From the NCBI GenBank assembly GCA_013076295.1, contig RQOL01000855.1:1364001-1428000 (forward strand): a DNA stretch of 64,000 nt. The letters are read 5' to 3'. This document shows positions 29,563 through 42,400 of this stretch, in pieces. Source of the stretch: Sanderia malayensis (taxonomy: Eukaryota > Cnidaria > Scyphozoa > Semaeostomeae > Pelagiidae). Made by a program: the position numbers and the translations under genes. A model generated the notes under the pieces. It was not told where the DNA came from. It saw nothing but the letters and a program-made list of their open reading frames with translations, and ran no database searches. Each line of letters starts with the position of its first letter. Position 1 is the stretch's first letter.

Positions 29563-31288
29563 ATGCTTGCTGAGCCGAAATACAAACAGAAATGGGCCCA
29601 AGATCCTAGAAATACTCAGTGGTCGAAAGGTATTTTAACATGAAAAATTTCATTAATTGAAAGATTGTATGATAGCTCGTTATATTGATATGTGTACGAT
29701 GGTTTCTTGAAGATAAAAGCAAATTTGGGTATCAATTGATGTCCAAGATGGGTTGGAGTGAAGGTAAAGGTCTTGGTGCAAATGAAGATGGAGAGGTATC
29801 GCATGTTAAAGTTAAAAACCGAAGGGAGAATTTGGGTTTGTTATAATACATCAAATAAATTGATTTACTGGACGTATTTTTGTCTTTCAACTTTTTAGGC
29901 ATTAAAAGTCTACTACTAAACTGCTTAACTCTTTGAAGAGTCAAGTACTGCTTTCTTATGAAGCACTTTCTTATAAGAAACGATTGTGAGGATGATTTTA
30001 TGTTCTTAGGTTTAGGATCAACGACAAATCACAGTGAAAATTGGTTGGCTCATCAGGATGATTTTAATTCATTGCTTGCTAATTTAAATCAAAAGAATTC
30101 TAAACAGGATGGTGAGTAACAAATTTGAGAATATGTTGTGCACAGTTTTCATTCTAGTTGTATCAAAAATAACTTATTTTGTTATTATTTGACTTTTTTA
30201 GATGCTTCACTAAAGAATGAAGAGACTGAGCGAACAAGTTTGAAAAGCAATGTGCAAAAATCTCGAAAAAAGATATTGTAAGTTAGATTTATCATTTCAT
30301 AATTGTTTTCAAGACAGTCAAATATATCATTATATCCTACATGCATCCATTATTATATGTTGTATTCTAAATTTACTTTTAATTAAAGTGGGAATTTCCT
30401 TTGTTTCATAGTTTTTCTTGCTTTGTTGGTTATCAAAAAGTTTGAAAAACATTTATTGCTTTCAGTTACAGTAAATTCATTCACAGTAAAGACCTTTCGA
30501 TGAAATCAAAGAATGATCTGAATTGTGTTATGGGTCACAGAAGTAAATCAACTCCAGCCACGCCACAGGAACTCAGTGAGGTAATCATAATCGTGATCAT
30601 CATATTCATTCAAACAATTTTGATTCATATGATGAATTGGTTTATTGATTGGCGATTGCAGGATGAAAGTGCGAATTCAGATGCAAGTACCGCTTCGTGT
30701 CCAGTTGGTGATGTAAGTAAGAGCCAAGGCATTGTGACAACGAATAGTGAGATGAATTTGCAGGAATATTTTGCACAGAAAATGGCAGCAATGAAGAAGA
30801 GGGTAAGAGCTACTAATGATGATGATTGTGATGATGGAAATCAGCTTGGTAGTGTTGGTGGGAATAATTGTACTGAATCAAATGATGAAGCATCTGACAG
30901 TGGATTGCAATTAAAGAAAAGGAAGAAAAATACAGAAGAAGACTTGCAATTTGATGATGAAGAAGTTAAAGAGAAGAAGACAAAAAAGAAGAAGTCAAAG
31001 AAGTCAAAGAAGAATGAAGAACTAGTTATGAATGAAGATGTCAAGGATACTAACAAGGTAGTCGATGAAGTAGCAAGGGAGGAAAAGAAAGCAAAAAAGA
31101 TGAAAAATGATAAGAAATCATTGACTAAACAAAATGAATTTGAATGCGAAGAAGAAAAACTGAAAGATAAAAAGAAGAAAAAGAAACGAAAATATAACGA
31201 AGTTAATGAAGATGTAACTGATGTAAGTTTAAACTCTGTTTCTAATGTCGTCAAAAAGAGGAAAAAGTCGAAATCTTCTAAAGTTTGA
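29563..31288 (+). CDS. PINX1: PIN2/TERF1-interacting telomerase inhibitor 1 (G-patch protein)
   Basis: Six exons: 29563-29629, 29713-29835, 30010-30111, 30202-30277, 30466-30580, 30662-31288, giving 369 residues with closed phases. The start MLAEPKYKQKWAQDPRNTQW matches the PINX1 opening. The G-patch (about 24-70) contains KFGYQLMSKMGWSEGKGLGA and NHSENWLAHQDDFNSLL. Next comes FYSKFIHSKDLS...DLNCVMG, typical of the family. The C-terminal third is extremely Lys/Glu-rich, with several KKKKK runs acting as nuclear and nucleolar signals. The conserved LQEYFAQKMAAMKKR segment is present. PINX1 activates the DEAH helicase in rRNA maturation and binds telomerase. Confidence 0.95.
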
Positions 31289-31553
31289 AATAATACGAAC
31301 AATCGCAGTTATTCTGTTTTTTGTCTGTTTTTTCTTGTGTCTGAATACTATAAACTATAAACTATGAACTATTATGAACTATTATAAACTATGAACTCTA
31401 AACTATAAACTGTAAACTCTGAATCGTGAATTTACGTGGATGAAAATTAACTGACGTTGGTGAAATCGAAATGGCACCAAATAAATGGACGACGAATTGT
31501 CCAACGTTGAATGGAACAAATGAAAGTAGTTTAACGCTAATGTGGGACCACAT
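31289..31553. other. Short convergent intergenic gap
   Basis: A tandem run of (TATAAACTATGAACTAT)-like repeats lies at about 31345-31425, between the PINX1 and channel stop codons. Confidence 0.6.
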
Positions 31554-34500
31554 TCAGGTTTGTGAAACAAGTGATCTTTTTCTTCTATTCTTCTTATTGT
31601 ACGTGTATGCTTCTGCGCTATGCGATATTATTGCACTCAGTGATCTATCACGACTATTTATAACACTGTTACCTTCCATTGCCATTAATCCAGATGCTAT
31701 ATCTCCAGTCATTCTTACACCAGTCTGCAGATAGAAATCAGACATTGATGCAATTACTAGCTACCTTCGAGGGAATTTGTCTGATTTCTATTCGAAGGAG
31801 GGAAGAGTACAACACGACTTACCCTGGCAGGACCAGTGATTGAAGAAGCTCTTCTTCTCCCTCCTAGACCTTTCTCCCCTGATAGCAATAATTCTGCTTG
31901 AACGTTCTCATTTATCTCAACGGCTTCGTTGAATATCTATTGAGAAAGAAAGCAAAAGAAAATGCATTTAAACAACAGAAAAAGATATTATCGAAGAGAA
32001 GATTAGATGAAATAAGATAGAAAATGAATGTTTATTAGAAATCAGGTATAAAAGCGATGCATAACCTGAGTTAGTTTGTCTTTGATTTTTAGATACTCAA
32101 CATAGTTATCTTCCATGGCAGTAATTATGAGAAGGTAGTTCTCCAATTTCTCGACACTTATATTTGAAAATTCCTACAAAATAACACCAGTACCTACAGC
32201 AGGGCAAACTTCACTTTTTCATAAAATGTTACAACTGCATATAATCAGACGAGAGACTCCCGGGGGGCTAGGGAGGTCCACTGACGCTAAGCATCTTTTA
32301 AAAGGCATTCAGTAGGTCGGTATAAGTAGAAGATTGAAGCCCCCCTGACAATTAGCTTTTACGTAAATATCTTTTAAAAGGTCAAAGAAAGCATCAATTA
32401 GTAGATTAGCCCCCCTTACATTGTAGATCACCCCCCTCAGAAATGTTGATGGAAATTACAGCCCTGCAAATCAAAACAAAAGAAATTTACTGGAATAAAA
32501 AGAGGCTCTTGACTTTTGAAAACGGAAGATGGTATATCATTTCCAGCAATGATCTTAGATATCTTTTTATCTTCTTCATTTTCTGAGATGCCTTGCAGTT
32601 CGAGCTCTTTGGCAATGGTTTCTTCTTCCTTTCTCACATCGAGAACAGCACACTCAAGGTTGGTGACAACAACTGCAACAACCAAGTTGGCAAATATGAA
32701 TGCACCAATCACAATGAAGACAATCAAGAAAATACCTCCACCAGCGTAGTAAGTATCGTCTTTCAAAGCCTGCAAAACAAATTTACATTTCATTAACCAA
32801 TCAGCAGATAGTAGAACTAATGAAGGGCGTGCAGAGCTAAATATTACGTATGCAAAGTAAGCCGTCTCCCCTTAATCATCAAGTCATGTCCAAAGTAAAT
32901 GCATAAGTATTTTTACGCTTATGTACTTTCGGGACACACGCTGGGACGATATGCCTGTGGTAGTTTCGGGATCATTTCTCGGGAAATTTCACTGGGCAAT
33001 CGGCAAAACGAGTTCAAATGGGTGTGTAAGCATATCAGACTGTGTGTGTCCCCCGACGTACCACAAACTGAGTACTCGGACGGGTTCAATGGTTTTTCGG
33101 CGTTTCTGCCGGAGACCATTTCGAGCCTGAAAGACGAAAAGTCCCGGTACGCCGGGGATCTACTTTCTCTTGTAGACCCTCGGCGTACCGGCCCTCATTT
33201 AATTTCAACTCAACTTCGGTGGCATGCATGGAATCGAACAGCGACTCCATGAGTGGCAAGCACAAGTGCCAACCACTCTGCCACCAGAGTTGAACTGGCA
33301 GTTAAGTAGTTACCAAGAATTCAATTGAAGCTCTTTCAATTGATACCATACAACTTACTTCAAATCTCTCAAATACTTCGATCCATCCATCTTGTGTTAG
33401 GCAAATGAACAACGCAAACATCGCTACACTTCTTGTTAAGGGAAATAAGAGAAGAGAGATCCCTTAACTTAATTGAAGACTGAAGAGATCATCTTGCAAA
33501 AGGATACAGCTTGAAAGCGTGCCAAAATGTTCAGGAACAACTTCTCTGAATAAAGTGATTCCGATGACCGAAAACACCAACATGATGATAACCAAAAGCA
33601 ACACGATGTTTGCCATATCTGAATGAAACAAATATCAAAATAAGGCTGGATGAAGAAGGTGCGTAATGCAAGAAGAAGACCAGAGGAAGATTGGAGTAAT
33701 ACCAGAAGAATGATGGAAGATTACAAAAGGAAGATTGGAGGTATGCTGGAGGAGGAATACTGGGAGAAGGCTATGGGAATACGAGAGGAAGATTGAAGGA
33801 ATGCTGGAAGAATACAAGAGGAAGATTGAAGTAACACAAGAGGAATGCTAGAAGAATACTGGAAGAATGTTATGGGAATACTAGAGGAAAACTAGAGGGG
33901 ATATTGGGGGGGGGGCACAAAAGAAACTCTTGAAGAATCTGATTCAATCTAACCTGGAACGGACTGAGTGATTGTTTGTACTACAACTTGCAAACCAGGC
34001 AGAGAACTGATACTACAATGATCAGATTCAACTCACACTAATGATTCACAATATAAGGCATTGCAAAAAAATAACAGATTGTTAAATATAGTTCATAGAG
34101 ACAATAGAGGTGACTGTATTTACCTACGCAGGCTTCTAAAAGCTCTGAGAACTCTGAGGATCCGAAGAACTCCTCGGCTTCCAGATTGGCCTGACATCAA
34201 CACTATGAAAGAAGATGAGAGAAAATGTGACATAAGAGGAGAGAAAATGTGACGTCTCCACTGAAACAATCTCCTGTATCCAGCGAATTAAGAACCTTCC
34301 AGGCTGAAATCCCTGCTCGAAACAATAGAAAAGACAATAGGCTATTGTGTTTGAACAATAGTCTGGATGCAGAATTCACATGTTCTTATATGCGGGTGTT
34401 TACTGTAATGTTCCCGCGTAATACAATTAACAATTACATCATGCAATGAAAAATGTAGCGAACAATCACAACAGCTTCTGAAACATTCTGGAACATTCTC

Positions 34501-36006
34501 GAACTGTTTATAACATGATCAACATCTATTCTTAACGTAAAAATCAGGGGAAAATCATTGAAGACAAACGCAAACATGTCCCAAATACCTTCGTCCACTG
34601 TTGTAAATGAATCGGGGGGGGGGGGGGGAGAGAGAATGTTTACCTGGTCCGAAGAGTAGAGAGCAGACGATAAAGAAATCAAGAATGTTCCATCCTTGCT
34701 TCCAAAACTTGACAAAACCATGATACCACTTGGTTAAGATTTCACAGATAAATACAGTCATCATGCATTGGTCCAAAACTGTGAACAAATGGCTGTAACG
34801 CCGTTCCTGGGAACAAAACATTTAGCAATGGGTTAATCAATCAATGGTCGGAAATGTAATATAATCAATGATTATGGTATGGTTTAGTTTATTGTGCATG
34901 GAAACAAATACATTATGAGACACGATATACGGCATTTCGTCTGAAAAGCGACAAGAGCCTACTTCAAATTTTCAATCGCTTTTTTTTGGAAGGGCAATTT
35001 TTCGAGAGTGGGAGCACGCAATTTTTTGAGGAGATAGCGTACACATTACAACATTGCTACTTACAATTTTTTCATTTGTTTCAACAGCAATTAACAGGCT
35101 ATTGGTTATAATCACAGTGAGGATTCCCCTTCGGAATATTTTGCTATTCAATACTTTCCCCACCAATTCTGTAGAGACAAATTCGACAATTTCGCTGTCT
35201 TCCATTTCTGGCAGGTTACTGAGAATATTCTTCTTTTCATCTTCCACTTCAATATCCTTTTGTTTTTCCGCACTCTGCAACAAAAACACACGATAAATGT
35301 GTAAAGCCTTAGCTATAATATTATAATACTATGTTGGCTATGAGTGTCTGAGAGCCTCTTTTGGGTGCATGAAACGTCTGGCAAAATGGATATGCAACTT
35401 ACTATTTCAGTCTTTGTTTGAAAAACGGGATGAAATTCAGGCGGTGGTTTTGCTCCTTCACTAAACATAGCTGCTACTTTTCTTTTCATTCTTATTTCTT
35501 GTGCAACCTTCAAACAGAAGTTTGAAATAAAAAGTCATAGAATGAAAGACTATTTATATATATACAACGATAAACAAAAAGCATTTATGAGAAAAAATGT
35601 CCATGATAATAAAGATAGGTTCATTTACTTTTTTAAATGTCATTCGAGAAGAGGATGGCTCAGTTGAAGAAGATGTGGGTTGATCTTCAGGTGTGACATT
35701 TTGTCTTCTGGGTGACTGGGCTCCAAATAATTGCAGTACATTGGCAAGCTTTCGAACCCTAGATACGCTCTACAACACAGAAATGGAGAGAATATGCAAT
35801 AGATAGTGCATATGATTTTGCATAATAGTTTGCAAAAGTAGATACTCAAGGCAAGACAACGAGACTTTGTCTATAATTGTATAAAAAAAACTCATGGACT
35901 ATATAGAGTTATGGACATTAAATGACCAAGCTACAGTTCAAAAATACATGTTGAAGATTTCTAAAGCTATATTCATACTTCTCACCTCTCTAAATTTATC
36001 TGCCAT
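31554..36006 (-). CDS. CATSPER4: CatSper-type sperm cation channel alpha subunit, CatSper4-like
   Basis: Thirteen exons in plus coordinates: 35986-36006, 35629-35769, 35403-35507, 35065-35274, 34644-34806, 34124-34202, 33954-34012, 33469-33618, 33359-33423, 32491-32769, 32066-32173, 31823-31936, 31554-31760. They total 566 residues and all phases close. It has a single six-helix voltage-gated domain: S1 (RRGILTVIITNSLLIAVE), S2-S3 (DQCMMTVFICEIL, GWNILDFFIVCSLLF), S4 with regularly spaced Arg (RGVLRILRVLRAFRSLRS), S4-S5 linker LQVVVQTITQSVPDMANIV, pore FICLTQDGWIEVF, and S6 (FLIVFIVIGAFIFANLVVAVVV). The TQDGW pore with one acidic residue and a one-domain layout is CatSper; CITQDGW is closest to CatSper4 as I remember it. 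CatSper is the alkaline-activated Ca2+ channel of the sperm flagellum. Which paralogue is inferred. Confidence 0.85.
32885..33300 (-). mobile_element. tRNA-derived SINE in a CatSper intron
   Basis: On the minus strand the 5' end carries an RNA polymerase III box A (TGGCAGAGTGGTTGG, plus 33269-33283) and box B (GTTCGATTCC, plus 33230-33239) at tRNA-like spacing. A GC-rich unrelated body extends to about 32885. The long plus-strand open frame over it is incidental. It does not fold into a clean tRNA by eye, so I call it tRNA-derived rather than a tRNA gene. Confidence 0.65.
34275..34405. mobile_element. Copy of the pogo-like MITE family
   Basis: The right end TTCTTATATGCGGG...TTTACTG is followed by TA, and the internal CAATAG motifs are shared with 41981-42128. 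The left end is degraded. It lies in a CatSper intron. Confidence 0.6.
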
Positions 36007-36475
36007 TGTTATTCTTCAAGCAGAGGTTGATAAATTCAAGAAAATTAATTTTGAAATGCTTTCAAACTTTCCTTCGCTTTCATTTCACTTCAACAGCTGA
36101 TTTTGTTTTCGTATCGCAAAGCACTCTGGTTTGAAAGATTCCGCGAAATCATGAACTCGAGGCTACAAAAAGCAGCCTCTTTCCAAGATAAAAACTATTT
36201 TTTTATTTTTGTTATCCTTCCTGTCGACGTGTATAAAATATTATAATTTAAACAAATAATTCACAACAAACAAAGATTAATAATAGCTTGAATCATCTGG
36301 AAATAAATCAGCTACAAACAAATTTATCTCATTACTGGAATCACCATTTCTAGCTTATTTAATCGAATGCCAAAGGCTGTTGATTTTGGAGAGTGGGCTA
36401 GGCCCTTCCTCTTTCTGCTGGTTGTTGTGAAAGACAGATTGATTGGAATTTCATATCTGGCAGTTAATTGTTGTT
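36007..36475. promoter_or_regulatory. Shared 5' region of CatSper4-like gene and synaptojanin
   Basis: 469 bases lie between divergent start codons. It must hold at least parts of both promoters; no motif is assigned. Confidence 0.4.
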
Positions 36476-39400
36476 ATGGCCATAGGAAAGAATATATCCT
36501 GTTATAGGAGGTTCAGTGACAAAGATGTGTCTGTTTTAGTTGATCATCGACTTAAAGAAGAAACATTGTTGTTTGAAAAAGGAGTAGTTGCTGAACTTGG
36601 TAAGTTGCCAATTTTTATTGTAATTTTTTCACTTCCTTTTCGTTTGCCCAAATAGTAACAATCATTTTCAACAAAATATGTATACATTTTTATTTTGGCA
36701 CCAGGTCAAAGTGAAACAGACGAGATAAAGAAACTTTATTCAAAGCATGCTGAATTCTATGCCTTTCTTGGAGCATTGAAACTTTATATTGGTATAAAAA
36801 CTATCCATCTTTTCCAACTGTGTTTACAAACATCTTTTACAACTGTGATGATGATGAAGGATTGTTTAATAATAACGATTGATTTATCTTTTAGGTGAAG
36901 ATTATTTCATCTTTCTCTTCTTTGTGAGTGGTTGCATATCCATTGGTAAAATAAGAGAAGATGAAATCTTCAAGATAACATCTTGCACGTATTTGCCATT
37001 GCAAGAAAGTTCTGATGTAGACTCACGATTGGTTGATTTACAAAGACTACTTTCATCTGGAAGTTTTTTCTTCTCGTGGTCAAGCAATTGCAATAATACT
37101 TTTGACTTGAGTCTCTGCGCTCAAAGACGTCATCTTCAACAACAATCAGATAACCGATTCTTCTGGTATGTACAAGTATAGTGCGGTATGGTATAATGTA
37201 GGATAGTATGGCATAGTATAGTGTGATAAGTAATGTATAATATGTTTCCAAGGTATATTATGATGGTATAGTATGGTAAAGGATTGTATCTACATTCAGT
37301 AGCTATCCTTCTCTTCACAGACTTTATCAAATGAACCATGTTAAAATTGTTCGATGTTCGACACAGACATAATGATTGTATTCCAACTTTTTTCCATCCT
37401 AGGAACCATGCCTTGCATCTGCATCTTGAAAGATTCAGCATTGATTGCAATCAATGGCTTGCCAAGATAATGTGTGGCTATGTTCAGATTAAAACTGTTT
37501 ATGTGGGGAAGATTCAGGCGAAAGCTTGTTTGATATCAAGACTCAGCTGTGAGAGAGCCGGAACAAGATTCAATGTTCGAGGCACAAATGATGAGGGACA
37601 TGTCGCTAACTTTGTTGAAACTGAACAGGTAATGCAATGGTATAATTTCAAACCAACAGCCAGTTTGCAGTAGTGAGTGCCTGTTGTGGTAATACTTTGT
37701 TCCTCTTTCAGTTGATTGTTCTAAATGACTACGAAGCATCATACATACAAACTAGAGGTTCAGTACCAGTGTTTTGGGAGCAGCCAGGAATTCAAGTATG
37801 AACATGCTCTTTTAATTCATCCCATGCTTGCTTTGCAGCTCCATGCTTGCCCTATCACCTCTATATTCGTTCTGCAAACACTTCATCTATTTTGCAACAT
37901 CTCTATCCCATTCCCCAACCAATCATCTGCAAGATTTTTCCTTTAACATGTTAACCATTTATCCTTCATCTTCTCCAGTTATTCTACAAGCTCTTGAGCT
38001 GCAATCTAGATGTAACCATCCATTTCCCGTGCTTTCTTTCACAGGTTGGTTCACATAGGATAAAATTTTCACGGGGCTTTGAGGCTTCTTCGCCTGCTTT
38101 TGACCGACATATTGGGAGCCTGAAAGCGTTGTATGGCTATCAACTACTGGTGAATTTACTGGGAAGAAAAGAAGGCGAACATGCATTGAGCATGGCTTAC
38201 AAGGTTAATCAGCTCTGCTAGCCAAATTTTTTATGCATAGACTTAAACCTTATATGCGCAATTTTGAGATATCATACGTATATCATACGTATATCATACA
38301 CATATCATACGTAGCATCATACATATATTTACTCTTTTATCCGTTTGTTGTAGGATCACTTGAAGAATTCCAAACACAGTTTTGACACACACATCATTCT
38401 CTTTGATTACCATTATCACTGTCGTGGTGGAAAAACTGAAAATTTACTCAAACTCATCGACAAGGCTCATGCTTCAATTGAGAATTTTGGCATTTTCGTT
38501 TACAAGGATGATCACATTGAAAGGTACACGAAAGTAGCTGATGTCTCACGGCATTCGTGAAAACATCATGTCTACAAGTAAGGAGTAGAACTACAAATAA
38601 CTGTTGTTGTTTCATAACAGGTCGCAGGTTGGAACAATCAGAACGAACTGTATTGATTGTGTTGACAGAACCAATGCAGTCCAATCAAAGATTGGAAGAA
38701 CGGTAAACTTATATATTGCTTCTTCTTTATTACATTAATCTCACCCGTCTTTTGATTAAGTGATTATAGCGATTTTTGATCTTGATTCCCTCGCTTTAAC
38801 TCAGGTATTGGCTAATCAGCTGGAATGCCTGGGCATTGCAGATAAAACAAATATGTTATCAAGGTTTGAAGAAGTATATAAAAGCATTTGGTTGCAAAAT
38901 GGTGATCAGCTGAGCAAACTGTACTCTGGGACAGGGGCAATGGACAGTAGCGTGAAAGGCACTGTGCGTAATTATGAAGAATTACTTCATGTCTCACTAA
39001 TATCATGTCATATCATAGGCAAGCATTTAGCAGTTAGACTCACTGCATTGCGTCCCTGTGTCTCGATCTTCTTTTCGACAATCGAACAATCGATGGCATG
39101 GCAACAATCAATTGTTCCATTGTTGAAAAAACGTGTGATGCAACTAGTCTATGTAGCGACTTCTGCCCGTTGTTTAATGACGTCGCATCCAAAGCGACTT
39201 CTGCTCGTTGTTCAATGAAGTTGTCTTTTGTGTATAGCTTTCGAGTAAGTTCCACGATGGAGCAGTGACGGTGAAGAGAGCAATAGTCAACAATTTCTTG
39301 GATGGGAGTAAACAAGAAGCCATTGACATTCTTCTGCTTGGAAACACTTTCATTGGTAAAGTTGGAGAGCGGGCAAGGGCCCTTCTTACGACCTCATTTT

Positions 39401-42400
39401 TACACTGTAAGTAACGATGCCGGATTCTATTTTATGATTTGTCGAGTGCTAATATCAACATTGAGTGAACATGATTCAATGTGCTTTTTTCAAGCTTCAC
39501 CTGCGATACTGAAGGAAATGTGTGCGCGGCATGAGGAGTACACTAAGACGTCACCGTTTCGAGTGTGCTGTGGCACGTGGAATGTGAATGGCGGCAAACA
39601 CTTTCGAAGCATCGCTTACAAACACATGTCAATGCATGATTGGCTGCTGGACTTCTACAAGAAAGCACCAGATGGAATCATCGATAAAGAAAATACAAAT
39701 TTTGATCACCCTCCTGATATATTTGCGCTTGGGTTTGAGGAACTTGTAGACTTGAATGCAAACAACATTATATCAACAAGGTAAGATCTCAACCCCAACC
39801 TAATCAGCATAACGATTCGGGTCTAGCCGGCGTGGGAATGTACACGTTCTTGATCCAACTGTTTCTGTTCCGCGTTTTAGCTCAACACAGAAGAAGGAAT
39901 GGGGATCGGAGCTGCAGAAAGTCATTTCACGTGATCAGCCGTATGTTTTGTTGACAGCAGAACAACTTGTTGGAGTTTGTCTTTACGTGTTTGTGCGAAC
40001 TCACCATCTGCCATACATCAGGTACTTCATGCTTAACAACTCGATACTATCAACTCAGCTACTTCATATAAGGTATATGTAGGAATACGCAATATAGTCT
40101 ATTGTACCCCTGTGTTCTCGTTTAGGGACGTTGCTGTTGATGTCGTGAAGACAGGACTGAAAGGGAACACAGGGAACAAAGGAGGAGTTGCTATCAGATT
40201 TCTTTTGCATTCAACTTCGATTTGCTTTGTTTGTGCCCACTTGGCTGCTGGACAATCAAACGTGCAGGAAAGAAATAATAATTATTTCGACATCACAAAA
40301 AGAATCAGTTTTCCAATGGTAAGTGTATGCTGGGTAGGTGTAGTTGATTCAATATGTTGGGTAGGTGTAGTTGATTCAATATGTTGGGTAGGTGTAGTTG
40401 ATTCAATATGTTGGGTAGGTGTAGTTGATTCAATATGTTGGGTAGGTGTAGTTGAATCAATATTTTGGGTAGGTGTAGTTGATTCAATGTCTTGGGTAGG
40501 TGTAGTTGTTTAATTATGTTGGGTAGGTGTAGCTGCTTCAATATGTTGGGTAGGTGTAGCTGCTTCAATATGATGGGTAGGTGTAGTTGATCCAACGATT
40601 TTTGATTACATCAATGATTGGAATATATTATTGACTAATGTTTGTTCAATCATCATATCCATCCAGGGTTCTACATTGTCATCTCATGATTACGTGTTCT
40701 GGTGTGGCGATTTCAATTATCGAATTGATCTTCCCATTGACGACGTGAAACAATTGGTTACTGAACAAGTTTGGCCCGAATTAAGAGCAAACGATCAACT
40801 CTCAGTGCAACGAGCTGAAGGCAAGGTATGTCATACACCCCATGCGAACTCTCCACTTCCATAGTCTTTAGCATTGGTCGAAATTGTGTGCACGGGGGGA
40901 GCATTTAACAGAATTCAACGGCCTTGTTTTGCAGATATTTCGCGGATTTCAAGAAGGTCCAATAAGATTCGCACCAACTTATAAATATGATCTGTTTTCC
41001 GATGATTATGATACTAGTGACAAAATGCGAACTCCTGCATGGACAGATAGGGTTTTGTGGCACAGAAAGAAGTACAAGAAAAGAGAGACCGACTCGATTA
41101 GAGATACAGGCGGAGTTGACTCAGATGACGAAAGTCCCAAACGAGAACAAAAACGAGAAACAGGTAGACACACACCCTTAGCCTTTGATGTACTTCTTCA
41201 GTTAATATAGCCAGGATTAACATTGAGTTAATACTGACTATATGCTGACTACATGCTGGCTGCATATTCCTTGTGCCAGTGATTATTGTATTTCTCACTG
41301 CAATGTATCTAAGTGATTTGTGCACGATTTCAGTTGCAATGGAAGATATCTGGAATCCGGGAAAAATCCTTTATTATGGAAGGGCCGAATTAAAAACATC
41401 AGATCACAGGTAACATGATTCATTGATAATTCGAATAACCGAGTTGTGATCGATGATTAATGATCAATAATGGTTATGATTAATGGTGATTAGCGATGAT
41501 TAAGGGCGATTGATGGTGATTAATGGTGATTAATGATGGTTCCTGATCGATTATAGGCCAGTGATTGCTGTTGTTGAGATCGATGTTCAATCAGTGCAAG
41601 CGAGTAGAGTGGAGAAAGTTCATAACGAAGTAATTGAATCATTTGGACCTGCCAATCCAACAATCGTTGTTAAACTCGATAACAGTTTACAGGATGTACC
41701 AGAAGACCATGAAATCGACATGGATAGTGCTTTACAAGTATTTCAACAATATGGTGACATTGTCCTTGTAAGGTAATGAAATGTAAGGCTATCCGTGGGG
41801 TTTCTCATCAGTTCATCAGCATTGTAAACAAAGTTGATGTGAATGTTTTATCTCCTTCTAGAGCTGTTGATGATGAGATATTGTTCACGTATGACAACGG
41901 TAAAAGTGCATTGGCATCTTTGGAGCAGAGTGGAGAACAAGTGATCATTTTTATACCATTTTTACTTCATAGGATTTGTACAGTACAAACCCGTATATAA
42001 AAACCTGTAAATTATGCATCCAGACTATTGTTCCAGGACAATAGACTATTGTTTCATCTATTGTTTTGAGGAGAAATATAACCCTACCGCTTCTTGATCC
42101 AGTGGTTCTTATATGCGGGGTTTTGCTGTATTGTTGTCAATAGACGAAATAGAAGTAGGGACCAAATTAATGTCGCAATTCTTGTCCTAGATCGATGGAT
42201 TTGTGATCGAAGTATGTTTGAAGAACCCAGACACTTTGGTCAAGACAGAGCCCTCAGTTCATTCACTCATATCTTTGGATGCACATCATGAAACGAATGA
42301 CAACGAAGAGGCCAGCTTCAACTTAACTGACCTGCTCAGTTGTTCCCGAGAGAATCGTTCGGGGTCGTTGCTCCTTCCAGAGAAACTCGATCTGCAGACG

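Noticed and set aside
30841..31302. 153-residue minus-strand frame of Phe/Ser runs
   Set aside because: Antisense of the Lys/Glu-rich PINX1 tail.
32899..33252. 118-residue plus-strand frame in the CatSper intron
   Set aside because: It lies over the GC-rich body of the tRNA-derived SINE and has no recognisable domain.
33215..33290. Functional tRNA gene
   Set aside because: Boxes A and B are present but acceptor and anticodon stems do not pair convincingly; better as a tRNA-derived SINE head.
40112..40513. Long plus frame extending synaptojanin exon 13 through WVGVVDSI repeats
   Set aside because: A clear GT donor ends the exon at 40318 and the next exon resumes the conserved 5-phosphatase domain; the rest is minisatellite.
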